DNA of 64,000 bases, taken from NCBI RefSeq assembly GCF_003331055.1, contig NZ_PUQD01000021.1:1-64000 (forward strand). Direction: 5' to 3'. A program made the position numbers and the translations under genes. The stretch comes from Pseudomonas sp. AFG_SD02_1510_Pfu_092 (GTDB taxonomy: Bacteria > Pseudomonadota > Gammaproteobacteria > Pseudomonadales > Pseudomonadaceae). The notes under the pieces were generated by a model. That model had not been told where the DNA came from, did no database searches, and saw only the letters and a list, made by a program, of their open reading frames with translations. Below, piece after piece: positions 19,123 through 27,861 of this stretch; the stretch's first letter is position 1, and the number at the start of each line of letters is the position of its first letter.

Positions 19123-21564
19123 TCACCTGCCTGGCACCAGGGTCAACCGCTGGCTGCCATACGCCCGCCCGAAGTTCTGCTGCTGCAGCGGCAGGCTCAT
19201 GAAACGCCCTTTGAACCAGGCGTCCAGCCCGTCGCTGTAATGCGCGCTGGCCGGGTTCCCGGATTGCCCGCTGCTGGTCAGCACCTGCAACGGCTCGGCC
19301 TGGCCGAAGTCGACGATCATCCGCGCCGAGGCCGGCAGCCGGGTGTCGAAGTCGTTGCCCCAGGCATAGGGCGTCAGGGCCAAGGTCGTGAAATCGCCGC
19401 CGGCGGCCAGCGGCGAACGGCTGGTGGCATCGCCCAGGCCGTAATAGGCCGCTGCCGGCCAGCGGTACTGGTGCAGCTTGCCCCACTGCCAGGCGCGGCG
19501 GTCGGCGCCCAGTTGCGCGGTACCGGCGTCCACGGCAGCCGCCAGGCTGCGGGCGAGAATGGCTGGCTTGTCTTCTGTCTGCGCGGTGTTGCGGTCATCC
19601 CAGAACGGGCTGTCGTCACGGCCCAGCAGGTGATCCGCCTGGGCCGAGAACGACAACCGTGCGTTGCTGACGAACGCCTGCCAGGCTGGGCTGGTTTCCG
19701 GCCCCAGGTCGTCGAGGAAGGTTTGCCGCGCCACTTCCTGAAGGAACAGCTGGTACAGGGCAGCATCCGCCGACACCGGGCTCAGGCGCCCGTCGAACGC
19801 CTTGAGCCGGGCCAGCGCGTCGCGCGCCTTGTCCCGCTGCGCGGCAGGCAGGGCGTCGATGGCCTGCTTGAGCGGCTGGGCCATGCCGGGGGCATCGAAC
19901 ATCAGCTTGAGCTTGTCTGCCAGCAGGGTCACCTGGTCGTTCTGCATGGCCATCAGGCTGCGGCTGTCATGGCGGCCATTGCCGGCCAGCTGGCCCAGGC
20001 GCTCGGCGCGCTCGGGGTAGTACCAGCTGCTGGACAGCTGCATGCCATAGCCGCGCGGCAGGCTGCGCTGGTTGGCGTGGCCGATCCAGCCGGCCGGTGG
20101 GTCCTGGTCGTAGGGGTGCAGCATCGGGTCGGCATAGCCGTCCCAGTCGTAGCGCCCGTCCCAGCCGGGCGAGGGCAGCAGGCCCTGGCCTTCGCGGCGG
20201 TTGGGGTAGCGGCCACTGACTTGCCAGCCGATATGCTCGGGCTCGGCGAAGACGAAGTTGAGGGCGGCGGCGGTCACTTCGCGGGTGCTGTCGAAGGCAC
20301 GTTCCACGTTCTGGGCGCGGGTCAGGTCGAACAGCGCATCCAGGCTGCGGTCGCCCTTGAACTGCGGCAGGTTCAGCGCCAGGCCCAGGCTGGCCTTGCC
20401 TGGCTGGGCCAGCAGGGTGCCGTGGCGGGTGTCGTACATCACCTCGCGCAGCGGGCGCTGGCCGCGAACGAAGAAGGTTTCGCTGCGGGCGCGGGCGGGC
20501 AACCATTTGCCGTCGGCCAGGTAGGTGATCTGGTTGCCCTGGTGACGCAGTTGCTCCAGGTACAGGTCCTGGTTGTCGGCCATGACCGCGCTGGCGCTCC
20601 AGGCCAGCTTGCCGTTGTAGCCGGCCAGCACGATCGGCAGGCCTGGCAACGACAGGCCGGCGACCTGGTACTTGCCGGTGTGGATCTGCATCGGGCTCAG
20701 GGCCCAGGCGGCGCGGCTGTCGCTGGCCAGCAAGCTTTTGCCGCTGCGGCTGCGCTGCGGCGCCAGGGCCAGGTTGGCCGAGCCCGGGCTGCCCAGCAGG
20801 TCGAGGTCGGCGAGTTTCTGGCTGGCGGCGGCCAGGGCCGACAGCCCCGGCAACTGGCTGGCCAGGTTCAGGCCCTTGAGCTTGTCCACCTCTGCTTCGG
20901 CCAACGGTTCGTCCGGGGCGGCGGGCAACAGCCAGGCCAGCTTGTCGCTGCCGGCTTTCTGCGCCAGCACCAGGGCGCTCAGTTCTTCCTGCAGGTTCAC
21001 TGACTGGCTGAAGGCGTACAAGCTGAAGATCAGCGCCGAATCCTCGGGCTTCCAGTATTCCGGGCGATAGCCACTGCTGGCCAGGCCGGCGGGCAGCTTG
21101 TCGCGATAGCGGAACAGGTAGGCGTTGACCCCGCGCGCATACACCTCGAAAAAGCGCTTGAGCCGTGGCGATGCCTCGGCGTACTGCTGGGCCGCGCTCT
21201 GCTTGAGGTTGGCCGCACGCATCAGGCGGTCGATATCCAGCGCATCGCTGCCGGCCAGTTCGGCAAGGCGACCTTGAGCCAGCAGGCGCATGGCGACCAT
21301 CTGCTCGATGCGGTCGCTGGCGTGTACATAACCCAGGCTGAACAGGGCGTCATGGAAGCTGCTGCTCTCGATCAGCGGCGCGCCCATGGCGTTGCGCCGT
21401 ACCGAGACGTTCTGCGCCAGGCCCTTGAGCGGCTGCACGCCGCTGGACGGTGGCACGCTGCTCTGGGAGCCGCCCGTCTGGCAGCCGGCCAGCCCGAGCA
21501 TGCCGAGTAGCGTGGCAGCGGTAGCGAACCGCAGGCGGAAGGGAGGAAAGGCGGGGGCGGCCAT
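19123..21564 (-). CDS. Penicillin acylase-family Ntn hydrolase, predicted lipoprotein
   Basis: An 813-aa precursor of the penicillin amidase/AHL acylase family, normally cut by itself into two chains. A signal sequence with lipobox LAGC puts the lipid-modified Cys at 28. The likely nucleophile is Ser262 in [10 protein letters not shown]; the family usually has GSN, here GSAN. Downstream blocks [21 protein letters not shown] match the family. The substrate cannot be assigned; AHL, beta-lactam or other amides are possible. The next upstream gene on the same strand is a MocR-type regulator 84 bp away. Confidence 0.88.
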   Translation of the reverse strand: MAAPAFPPFRLRFATAATLLGMLGLAGCQTGGSQSSVPPSSGVQPLKGLAQNVSVRRNAMGAPLIESSSFHDALFSLGYVHASDRIEQMVAMRLLAQGRLAELAGSDALDIDRLMRAANLKQSAAQQYAEASPRLKRFFEVYARGVNAYLFRYRDKLPAGLASSGYRPEYWKPEDSALIFSLYAFSQSVNLQEELSALVLAQKAGSDKLAWLLPAAPDEPLAEAEVDKLKGLNLASQLPGLSALAAASQKLADLDLLGSPGSANLALAPQRSRSGKSLLASDSRAAWALSPMQIHTGKYQVAGLSLPGLPIVLAGYNGKLAWSASAVMADNQDLYLEQLRHQGNQITYLADGKWLPARARSETFFVRGQRPLREVMYDTRHGTLLAQPGKASLGLALNLPQFKGDRSLDALFDLTRAQNVERAFDSTREVTAAALNFVFAEPEHIGWQVSGRYPNRREGQGLLPSPGWDGRYDWDGYADPMLHPYDQDPPAGWIGHANQRSLPRGYGMQLSSSWYYPERAERLGQLAGNGRHDSRSLMAMQNDQVTLLADKLKLMFDAPGMAQPLKQAIDALPAAQRDKARDALARLKAFDGRLSPVSADAALYQLFLQEVARQTFLDDLGPETSPAWQAFVSNARLSFSAQADHLLGRDDSPFWDDRNTAQTEDKPAILARSLAAAVDAGTAQLGADRRAWQWGKLHQYRWPAAAYYGLGDATSRSPLAAGGDFTTLALTPYAWGNDFDTRLPASARMIVDFGQAEPLQVLTSSGQSGNPASAHYSDGLDAWFKGRFMSLPLQQQNFGRAYGSQRLTLVPGR

Positions 21565-21648
21565 GACAAGGCTCCTGCAAGGCGTGGCGGGTTTGCAAAG
21601 GCGCTAAGGTAGTGAGCGCGCAGGCGCCATGCAAGGTCCCCGGGCGCT

Positions 21649-23022
21649 TTATTTGCCGGCGCCGGTTGAAACCTGGAAGTGCTCGGCCACGGCGTCGGAA
21701 AAGTGCGTGCAATTGATGCGCGCATGGCGCTGGTAGTCACGGCCGACCGCGAACGCCGAGCCTGGCATCAACAGCACCTTGTGCTGCTCCAGCCTGTGCA
21801 TGAACGGCCGCAGGTCGGCCAGGTCGGGGTGGTAGACCCACAGGAACATGCCGCCTTGCGGGGTTATGTCGAACTGCCAGCCGCGCGCCAGCAGCAACCG
21901 CTGGGTCTGCACCTGCTGGCGGATCAGGCGTTGTTGCAGGTCTTTCATGTGCCGGGCATAGGTGCCATCGGACAGGATGGTGTTGACGAAGCGTTCGCAA
22001 AACGCCGGGACCGCAACGCAGGTCAGCAGCTTCAGGCGCGTCAGCGGCTCGATCAGTTCTGTCGAGCAGGCGATGTAGCCCACGCGCAAAGAGGCGGACA
22101 GGCACTTGGAGAAGCTGCCGATGTAAATGACCCGGTCCAGGTTGTCCAGTTCGGCGAAGGTCTGGCGCACGCCGGGGCTGAAGTCGCCATAGACATCGTC
22201 CTCGACCACGAAGAAGTCGTGCTCCACCGCCAGGCGCAGCACGCTGAAGGCATTGTGCGGGGTGATATTGCCGCCGGTCGGGTTGTGCAAGGTACTGTTG
22301 CAGAAGAATGCCTTGACCTTGTGCCTGGCCAGGTGGTTTTTCATGTCCTCCACATCCGGCCCGTCCTGGGTGCGGCGCACGCCGACCACATGGCCGCCGG
22401 CCAGCTGGATCAGCTTGATCAGGTTGCCGTTGCCGGGCTCGTCGACGAACACGTGGTCGCCAGGCTTGATCAACAACCGCGCCACCAGGTCGAGTGCCTG
22501 CGTGGCGCCCAGCGTGGTCAGCAACTGGCCTGGCCGGGCATCGACCCGGGTCAGGCGTTTCAAGTGCACGCACAACTGTTTGCGCATGGGCAGGTAGCCC
22601 TGGATGTCGCCATATTCCGCCAGCGAACTCTGTTCCAGGCGCGCGGTGCGTCGAATCGCCTTGGCCAGCAGCTCGGTATCGCGCCAGGCGGGTGGCAGCC
22701 AGCCGCTGCCCAGCTTGGTGTAGTGCTGGCCACCTTGCAGCAGCTTGAACAGCGGGTCGCCGGCCATGCCTGCGGGCGCATCCAGGGCGTCGCTATCCAC
22801 CACGCCGGTTGGCCGGGCATGGCTGGCGACGAAATAGCCGCGGCCGGGAATGGCGGTCAATACGCCTTCGCTGACCAGCCGGGCATAGCTGGAGACGACA
22901 TCGTGATAACTGCAGTCGGCCGCTGCTGTCAGCTTGCGGATCGACGGCATACGCTGGCCAGGAAGCCATTCACCCGCTTCGAGGCGTTGTTTCAACTGTT
23001 CGTGAAGGCTGTGCGGGCGCAT
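21649..23022 (-). CDS. MocR/PdxR-type GntR regulator with aminotransferase domain
   Basis: A 457-aa regulator. The N-terminal GntR winged helix covers about residues 1-70. The rest is a fold-type I aminotransferase domain with the PLP lysine likely at 306 (GSFSKCLSASLRVGY). Such proteins sense an amine or PLP-linked ligand and usually control a divergent gene. Here the divergent gene is an MFS transporter, 155 bp away, with an inverted repeat in between. The start at 23022 (MRPHSLHEQL) fits the family; the frame is open further upstream. Confidence 0.92.
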   Translation of the reverse strand: MRPHSLHEQLKQRLEAGEWLPGQRMPSIRKLTAAADCSYHDVVSSYARLVSEGVLTAIPGRGYFVASHARPTGVVDSDALDAPAGMAGDPLFKLLQGGQHYTKLGSGWLPPAWRDTELLAKAIRRTARLEQSSLAEYGDIQGYLPMRKQLCVHLKRLTRVDARPGQLLTTLGATQALDLVARLLIKPGDHVFVDEPGNGNLIKLIQLAGGHVVGVRRTQDGPDVEDMKNHLARHKVKAFFCNSTLHNPTGGNITPHNAFSVLRLAVEHDFFVVEDDVYGDFSPGVRQTFAELDNLDRVIYIGSFSKCLSASLRVGYIACSTELIEPLTRLKLLTCVAVPAFCERFVNTILSDGTYARHMKDLQQRLIRQQVQTQRLLLARGWQFDITPQGGMFLWVYHPDLADLRPFMHRLEQHKVLLMPGSAFAVGRDYQRHARINCTHFSDAVAEHFQVSTGAGK

Positions 23023-23036
23023 GGCAGGTCCAGCAG

Positions 23037-23060
23037 CTGTTAGAAAAAACACCCTAACAG
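23037..23060. promoter_or_regulatory. Inverted repeat between regulator and transporter, operator candidate
   Basis: CTGTTAG at 23037-23043 and CTAACAG at 23054-23060 form a perfect 7-bp inverted repeat with a 10-bp AT-rich spacer. The position, just upstream of the regulator start and facing the divergent transporter, suits an autoregulatory operator. Confidence 0.45.
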
Positions 23061-23177
23061 TTAACGGGAAAGCGCGTCGACTGTTCGTTTTTCGCGGCGC
23101 AGCAGATGCGACCATGGGTTTGTCGGCACTTTTCACCGTGCTGAAAACTGACCCTCGTCTACCGTGAGCACACGCCC

Positions 23178-24374
23178 ATGACCCGTACCCTTCCGCGGCG
23201 CACGTATCTGTATTTCACCGCGCAATCGATCAACCTGACGACTGCGGTCATGTCCGTGACCATGGCCGCCATCGTCGGTGCGGCGCTGGCACCCGCCAGC
23301 ACCTGGTCCACGGTGCCCTACGGTTTCCAGTTTCTGTGCCTGATGCTGGCCACCTATCCGGTGTCCAGGCTGATGAGCCGTATCGGCCGCAAACGCGCCT
23401 TCATGCTTGGCTCGATCCCGCTGGCGGTGTCTGGCATCAGCGGTTACCTGGCCGTGCGCTACCAGCACTTTCCTGCCCTGGTGTTCAGCCATTCGGCGTT
23501 GGGCATCTACATTGCGTTCGCCAATTTCAACCGCTTCGCGGCTACCGACAACCTTGAGCAAAGCCTGAAGCCCAAAGCGCTGTCACTGGTCGTCGCGGGC
23601 GGGGTCATCGCTGCCGTGGTCGGCCCGGCGCTTACCGAGTGGCTGCGAGATGTGGGCGGCTACCCACTGTTTTCGCTGTGCTACGCCGCTTTTGTCGGCC
23701 TGGCGGCGATGTCGCTGCTGATCGCGGCCTGCCTGCCCGGCGATGGCGCACAGGCAAGCCAGCCGCGCGCCGCGCAATCGGCCGGTGCCGCCTCGCAGCC
23801 GCTTGGCCCGGTGCTGGCCGTGGCCATGGCGGTTGCTGCGTTGGGCTACGGCATCATGAATTTGCTGATGATCCAGGCCTCGATGCACATGAAGCACATG
23901 CATGAGGACTTTTCCGACGTTCGCCTGGCGATCCAGTGGCACGTGATCGCCATGTTCGCCCCGTCGTTCTTCACCGGCGCCATCATTCACAAGCTGGGGA
24001 TCAGGGCCACCATCTGCGTCGGCCTGGGGCTGCTGATCGGCTGCACGGCGATGAACCTGTGGTCGCACAGCTACGCGATGATGAGCGTGTCGCTGATAGC
24101 CCTCGGCCTGGGCTGGAACCTGACCTACGTGGGCGGCGGCGCGCTGCTGGCGCAAACGCTGCAGAACAGCCCGCTGGCGATGCAGATACAGGGCAAGAAC
24201 GACCTGGCGATTGCGCTGTTGGCGACGGTTGGTGCATTCAGCCCGTCGCTGTTGCTGGGCACGGTCGGCTGGGCCGGCACCAATGCCATCTGCATGACCT
24301 TGTGCATCGTGCTGCTGCTGGCCAGCGCCGGGTTACTGCAAAGCAAGGTCTCAGAACCGGTTCGGGCCAGCTAG
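23178..24374 (+). CDS. MFS transporter
   Basis: A 398-aa polytopic membrane protein with about 12 hydrophobic segments and the loop motif SRLMSRIGRKRA between helices 2 and 3, typical of drug-type or metabolite MFS exporters. Internal duplication into two six-helix halves is suggested by the long polar loop near residues 190-210 (PGDGAQASQPRAAQSAG). It is divergent from the MocR-type regulator and is its most likely target. The substrate is unknown. Confidence 0.88.
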   Translation: MTRTLPRRTYLYFTAQSINLTTAVMSVTMAAIVGAALAPASTWSTVPYGFQFLCLMLATYPVSRLMSRIGRKRAFMLGSIPLAVSGISGYLAVRYQHFPALVFSHSALGIYIAFANFNRFAATDNLEQSLKPKALSLVVAGGVIAAVVGPALTEWLRDVGGYPLFSLCYAAFVGLAAMSLLIAACLPGDGAQASQPRAAQSAGAASQPLGPVLAVAMAVAALGYGIMNLLMIQASMHMKHMHEDFSDVRLAIQWHVIAMFAPSFFTGAIIHKLGIRATICVGLGLLIGCTAMNLWSHSYAMMSVSLIALGLGWNLTYVGGGALLAQTLQNSPLAMQIQGKNDLAIALLATVGAFSPSLLLGTVGWAGTNAICMTLCIVLLLASAGLLQSKVSEPVRAS

Positions 24375-24434
24375 GCGCCGAGGCCCGCCCAGCCACAGCG
24401 CGCCCCGCAGCCGGGACGCGCGGCGCTGCTCACG

Positions 24435-24644
24435 TCAGGCGCCGTGGCACTTCTTGAATTTCTTTTGGCTACCGCATGGGCACGGGTCGTTACGGCCAAC
24501 GTCCTTCAAGGCGTTGCGTACCGGCTCCTGGTGGCCATGGTTGCAGTGTGGGCCGTGGACATGGCCATGATCGTGGTGGTGATCGTGGTCGTGGTCGTGG
24601 TCGTGGTTGCAATCAGGGCCATGAACGTGGGGTTGCTGGGACAT
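24435..24644 (-). CDS. Histidine-rich SEC-C motif protein
   Basis: A 69-aa protein with two parts. Residues 5-40 form a His/Asp-rich tract with alternating HD and HGH pairs, a possible metal store. The C-terminal part is a complete SEC-C zinc motif ([19 protein letters not shown]). SEC-C motifs bind zinc and are also found at the SecA tail. It is the last of a tight minus-strand group (YchJ-like, LEA14-like lipoprotein, this). A role in metal handling is inference. Confidence 0.8.
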   Translation of the reverse strand: MSQQPHVHGPDCNHDHDHDHDHHHDHGHVHGPHCNHGHQEPVRNALKDVGRNDPCPCGSQKKFKKCHGA

Positions 24645-24650
24645 GCAGGG

Positions 24651-25136
24651 TTACTCCGGGTTGTAATCGCCGGGGATTATCTCACCACTGCGCGACAAGT
24701 GCAGGTCCCGATGGATGAGTAACCCGGTCGCCAGCTCGCCCTGCAGGTGGTAATGCAGCGGCTGCCCGCTTTTCAGCAGCTTGGCCAAGGGTTTCAGGTG
24801 CTGCCACAGGTTGGTCCGGGCAGTGATCTTGAAGGTCCGCCGGGCATGCCCGCCGACACTGCGCCAGACGCTGGTTTCATCCTGCACCAGCAGCAGGTCA
24901 TTGAGGCGGATGGCATAGGACAGGTTGCGGATGAACAGGCGGCTGTCATTGGGGTTGTCGACCCGCAGGTGCAACACGAACTCCTGCTCCATCAACCTGG
25001 CCTTGACGGTTTCCACCTCGACCAGGTGCACCTCGGGTTGGCGCCAATCGTCACCGCCCCAGCTGGCGCAGCCCGCCAGCAGTGCCAGGCAGGTCAGCAA
25101 CGTGCCGAACAGTAGCGGGCGGGCGCGGGCGCTCAT
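24651..25136 (-). CDS. LEA14-like (WHy domain) lipoprotein
   Basis: A 161-aa predicted lipoprotein with a signal sequence and lipobox LAGC (Cys about 23). The mature part contains the LEA14/water-stress domain pattern, for example VLHLRVDNPNDSRLFIRNLSYAIRLNDLLL. The start at 25136 lies one base after the ychJ-like stop. In other pseudomonads this protein sits in the same small cluster. The cellular role is unknown; the family is linked to stress tolerance. Confidence 0.85.
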   Translation of the reverse strand: MSARARPLLFGTLLTCLALLAGCASWGGDDWRQPEVHLVEVETVKARLMEQEFVLHLRVDNPNDSRLFIRNLSYAIRLNDLLLVQDETSVWRSVGGHARRTFKITARTNLWQHLKPLAKLLKSGQPLHYHLQGELATGLLIHRDLHLSRSGEIIPGDYNPE

Positions 25137-25137
25137 G

Positions 25138-25614
25138 TCAGCTAGCCACGTAACTGGCGCAGCATTTCTTGAACTTCTGGCCGCTGGCGCAGGGGCAGGG
25201 GTCGTTGCGCCCGGCCTTGAGCCCGACCGTGGGGTCGATGAAGTACCAGCGCCCGGCATGCTGGACGAACGCCGAGCGTTCGCGATGCTGATGGTCACCG
25301 TCCTGGTCGTGCCAGCGCGCGGTGAAGGTGACAAAACCGTGCTCCGGCTGGCCGCCCAGCACCTCTGCACTTTCCACCTCCAGGCCCAGCCAGGTGCTCT
25401 GGGCGCTCCAGGCCGCCATGGCGGCACGGTCCAGGCCGGCTTGCTGGGCTGGCAGGGTGGTGGCCACCAGATAGTCGACCAGGCCAAGCACATAGGCACT
25501 GTAACGTGAGCGCATCAGCGCCTGGGCATCCGGTGCCGGGGTACCGGCGTGATAATGCCCACAGCAGGCGTCGAGCAGGTTGCCACTGCCACACGGGCAG
25601 ACCGAGACACTCAT
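25138..25614 (-). CDS. YchJ-family SEC-C protein
   Basis: A 158-aa protein with SEC-C zinc motifs at both ends: [14 protein letters not shown] near the N terminus and [13 protein letters not shown] near the C terminus. Between them lies the NTF2-like YchJ domain ([22 protein letters not shown]). Two adjacent ATG codons (25617 and 25614) are possible. The first overlaps the stop of the displaced 3' end of the methyltransferase-like gene (TGATG), so the pair was coupled before the element inserted. Confidence 0.88.
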   Translation of the reverse strand: MSVSVCPCGSGNLLDACCGHYHAGTPAPDAQALMRSRYSAYVLGLVDYLVATTLPAQQAGLDRAAMAAWSAQSTWLGLEVESAEVLGGQPEHGFVTFTARWHDQDGDHQHRERSAFVQHAGRWYFIDPTVGLKAGRNDPCPCASGQKFKKCCASYVAS

Positions 25615-25618
25615 CATC

Positions 25619-25659
25619 ACCACCAGTACTTGCCGAAGTTTTCGGGGTTGGCCCAGAAC
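25619..25659. mobile_element. attL-like repeat: displaced 3' end of the methyltransferase-like gene
   Basis: 41 bp that match 32205-32245 at 37 positions: a 16-bp identical block (ACCACCAGTACTTGCC), a 10-bp middle with four differences, and a 15-bp identical block (GGGTTGGCCCAGAAC). Read on the minus strand it encodes [13 protein letters not shown] and a TGA stop. It is the original chromosomal end of the gene now at 32203-32697, left next to its former downstream neighbour. Confidence 0.88.
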
Positions 25660-25718
25660 TGAGAGGGGCATGGTGGCAGGCCAAGCGTAGCGGGCTTCAT
25701 AGAGGACCTCAAGGAGTT

Positions 25719-25750
25719 TGGTGACAAAGCTGGTGACAGTGTTGGTGACA
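25719..25750. repeat. Three TGGTGACA boxes at the left end, integrase arm-site candidates
   Basis: TGGTGACA starts at 25719, 25731 and 25743, exactly 12 bp apart. The other end of the element carries a matching set. Regular short repeats near both attachment sites are typical of tyrosine-integrase arm sites. The rest of 25660-25914 shows no gene. Confidence 0.65.
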
Positions 25751-25914
25751 GACGGCGAGACCGCAAGGGCGAATTGGTAGGGGTCCTTATCGCGCCCACA
25801 GGCACCCAAGCGAGGGCATACGGGGGAACCTGCGCGGGATGTCTTGTAATGGTGACCTTTCAGATTTTTCTGTCAGATTCTCGAAGGGCCTGCTGTGAGC
25901 TGACGAGCAGCGAA

Positions 25915-25995
25915 CTACCGGCGACCAAGCGACCACAACCAGAGGGCCACACGGACAACCAGACAGGCCCAGCAGATGGCCTGTAAGTAGTCCAT
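25915..25995 (-). CDS. 26-aa hydrophobic micropeptide
   Basis: Encodes MDYLQAICWACLVVRVALWL followed by WSLGRR, a single hydrophobic helix with a basic end. It is preceded by a perfect ribosome site (AAGGAG, 7-8 nt before the ATG), the main support for it being real. It is the last gene of the element, just after the KilA-N gene. A small membrane peptide in this place could be a lysis or membrane-active factor, but that is only a guess. Confidence 0.4.
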   Translation of the reverse strand: MDYLQAICWACLVVRVALWLWSLGRR

Positions 25996-26019
25996 GGGGG
26001 GTTCTCCTTGGGATGATGG

Positions 26020-26562
26020 TTAGATGGTCTTCAGGCCCAGCTCAGCGGCTCTCTGTGGTGTCAGGTTGCCCTTCGCTACAGCAGCACGTAGACCCTTCTG
26101 AGTGTTCTTGTGGGGACCCTTCAGGGCCTTCCAGTCGCACTTGTCGTTGAAGGTCATGCGCTTGAGGATGTCTGCGCCATGATCATTGCCCAGCGAGGCC
26201 ATCTTGTCGGCTACCAGTGAGGCCACCTCGGGCATCTCAAGGATCGCCTCGAAGGCGTCATAGACCATTGCCTCGAACTCATCCGAGACCCACCCGGCAT
26301 ACGCCAGCGCGGCCCGCTTGGTGGCCAGAGTTACGGAGCCTGCTCGCCCCTTGTTTATCGAACCGATATTTCCGGTTTGTTCCAGTGCCTTGGCCTTCTT
26401 GGTGTCTACCCACTTACCCGGCTGCTTGCTCTTGGGCAGCTTCAGGGTTCGCCAGATGTCAGTCAGGTCCCATTGGCCCCGGTCGTTTGCCTTGAAGGCG
26501 TGACCTTCAATGATGATTACGTGGCCGGAATGCTTGTGTTTGATGTCGATATTCATGTTCAT
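26020..26562 (-). CDS. KilA-N domain protein
   Basis: A 180-aa phage-type DNA-binding protein. The KilA-N domain occupies about residues 12-110 (GHAFKANDRGQWDLTDIWRT ... KWVDTKKAKALEQTG, with RAALAYAGWVSDEFEAMVYD). The C-terminal part is a lysine-rich tail, perhaps a second DNA-binding element. The start at 26562 has AGAGG about 8 nt upstream. KilA-N proteins act as anti-repressors or regulators in phages and their satellites; the target here is unknown. Confidence 0.85.
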   Translation of the reverse strand: MNMNIDIKHKHSGHVIIIEGHAFKANDRGQWDLTDIWRTLKLPKSKQPGKWVDTKKAKALEQTGNIGSINKGRAGSVTLATKRAALAYAGWVSDEFEAMVYDAFEAILEMPEVASLVADKMASLGNDHGADILKRMTFNDKCDWKALKGPHKNTQKGLRAAVAKGNLTPQRAAELGLKTI

Positions 26563-26761
26563 TGGTCTTTTCCTCTTGTTTGCTCCCTCAAGTTCGCTCC
26601 CACGGGCAGCCGAAAGACCCGACCAAGGGTTCTGCCGGTGGCATGAAGGAACAAACAGGAAGACTTTCGATTAGGAGTGCCCAGCGACGGGCAGTGTTGG
26701 GTGAAGCGGTGCTCCCAGATTTGGGGAGGTGGAGAGATTCAATTTCTGCATCTCTGCCGTA

Positions 26762-26803
26762 CCCCTGCCGGTCCCTCTTTAGGTCCGGCCTTAAGGGGTT
26801 CTT
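26762..26803 (+). terminator. T7 T-phi-like hairpin after the capsid-like gene
   Basis: CCCCT (26762-26766) pairs with AGGGG (26794-26798), and GCCGG (26767-26771) pairs with CCGGC (26785-26789), around loop CTCTTTA. TTCTTT follows on the plus strand, so the T tract points plus. The hairpin resembles the T7 late terminator in layout. On the minus strand it lies just after the 333-aa gene, but without a T run there. The rest of 26563-26808 shows no gene. Confidence 0.5.
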
Positions 26804-26808
26804 TACGA

Positions 26809-27810
26809 TCAGCTCAGGGCAATGCGAGTGACCAGCGGAAACGGCACTTGGACGGTCTGAAGACCATCGGTAGTCAGTTTCACCTTGACCATGCCGTTGG
26901 CGATGATGTCCACCTCAGCCATGATCTCAAGGTCCCAGCCTTGGGCGTTCGGGTTGCGGGTCGCTTCGATGCGCCAGATGTTGCCGTCCCGGCGCACACG
27001 GTAGCTCAGCGAGGTGAACAGCTTGGGCAACATGAAGATGCCATGGTCGGTGCCGGTATACGGCTGAACGCCTGCGCCAATGAGGTCCTCAATGGAGTTC
27101 TGACCAGCACGTTGAGCAGCACGCTCAAGGACAGCCACCAGCGACACTGGGAGCAGGATCACGAAGTCGCTCAGCGAGGTCCCTACAGTCTGGTTAACGT
27201 GGGTCGTGAGGATGTCGATGAGGTCCTCAGCGATCTCGGCAGGCTTACCTGTTGGCTTGGCCTCAGAGACGCTCTCGGTGCTTGGTGCAGTCGCCAAGAT
27301 GGCAGCGACCTTACCGGCTGCGCTGTATTCGATGTCTCGCATCATCTTCTCAGCGGTCTGCTCCATGGACTGGACAGTGAAGCCAGCTTGAATGTTGTGG
27401 TCGAGAATGGTGGCACGATGGCTGATGATCAATGCCGTGTCGGTGGCCTCGGTGAAGATCACAGAACCAGCCAGGACTTCGCCCTTCTCGACGGTCTGGT
27501 TATCCCAGTTCTTGCGAGGGTCAAAGGTGACGGAGCGGTCGGCCATGGTGATGATCTGTTGCCCAGTGGCCTCAGAGCCAGCCGGACGGAACTCGCACGG
27601 GGTTGCCTCCATGGCAGCCTCTCGCCACCCATCGCCGTTCAGGTGCTCATCAAAGGCCTCCACAAGGGCCTCCACATAGACGGACACATCGGTGGCCGCT
27701 TGGGTCTCTGGGCGAACATCGGCGGTGTTGAATCGAATCGACCCAGTGTGCTCATCGGTGATGGCGGTGGTGTAGGTCGATGGCTTGGCGTACTGGAATG
27801 GTTGTTTCAT
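26809..27810 (-). CDS. 333-aa protein, possible HK97-fold-like capsid protein
   Basis: I do not recognise a named family with certainty. The order of segments suggests a major capsid protein: an N-terminal arm, an extended stretch (KGEVLAGSVIFTEATDTALI), a long helix (about residues 140-168, SMEQTAEKMMRDIEYSAAGK), then a second helical stretch (DLIDILTTHVNQTVGTSLSDF), a proline-led segment (ILLPVSLVAVLERAAQ) and a beta-rich end. The length is near that of T7 gp10A (345 aa). It lies downstream of a phage-type promoter and ahead of a T-phi-like hairpin, as the capsid gene does in T7-group phages. Confidence 0.45.
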   Translation of the reverse strand: MKQPFQYAKPSTYTTAITDEHTGSIRFNTADVRPETQAATDVSVYVEALVEAFDEHLNGDGWREAAMEATPCEFRPAGSEATGQQIITMADRSVTFDPRKNWDNQTVEKGEVLAGSVIFTEATDTALIISHRATILDHNIQAGFTVQSMEQTAEKMMRDIEYSAAGKVAAILATAPSTESVSEAKPTGKPAEIAEDLIDILTTHVNQTVGTSLSDFVILLPVSLVAVLERAAQRAGQNSIEDLIGAGVQPYTGTDHGIFMLPKLFTSLSYRVRRDGNIWRIEATRNPNAQGWDLEIMAEVDIIANGMVKVKLTTDGLQTVQVPFPLVTRIALS

Positions 27811-27861
27811 GGGAATGGGTCTCCTGAGTAATTGAATGAAGTGGTGTCGGGACTGGCGTGA

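Noticed and set aside
25719..25750. Regular 12-bp repeats considered as a CRISPR or iteron array
   Set aside because: Only three short boxes with 4-bp gaps; too short for CRISPR, and the matching set at the other end fits integrase arm sites better than replication iterons.
25774..25986. 70-codon plus-strand frame near the left attachment site
   Set aside because: No ribosome site, no hydrophobic or domain pattern, and it runs against all other element genes.
26562..26831. Plus-strand open frames around 26.4-26.8 kb in the element
   Set aside because: They were considered as the source of a transcript ending at the plus-oriented hairpin, but they overlap the KilA-N gene or its leader and lack ribosome sites.
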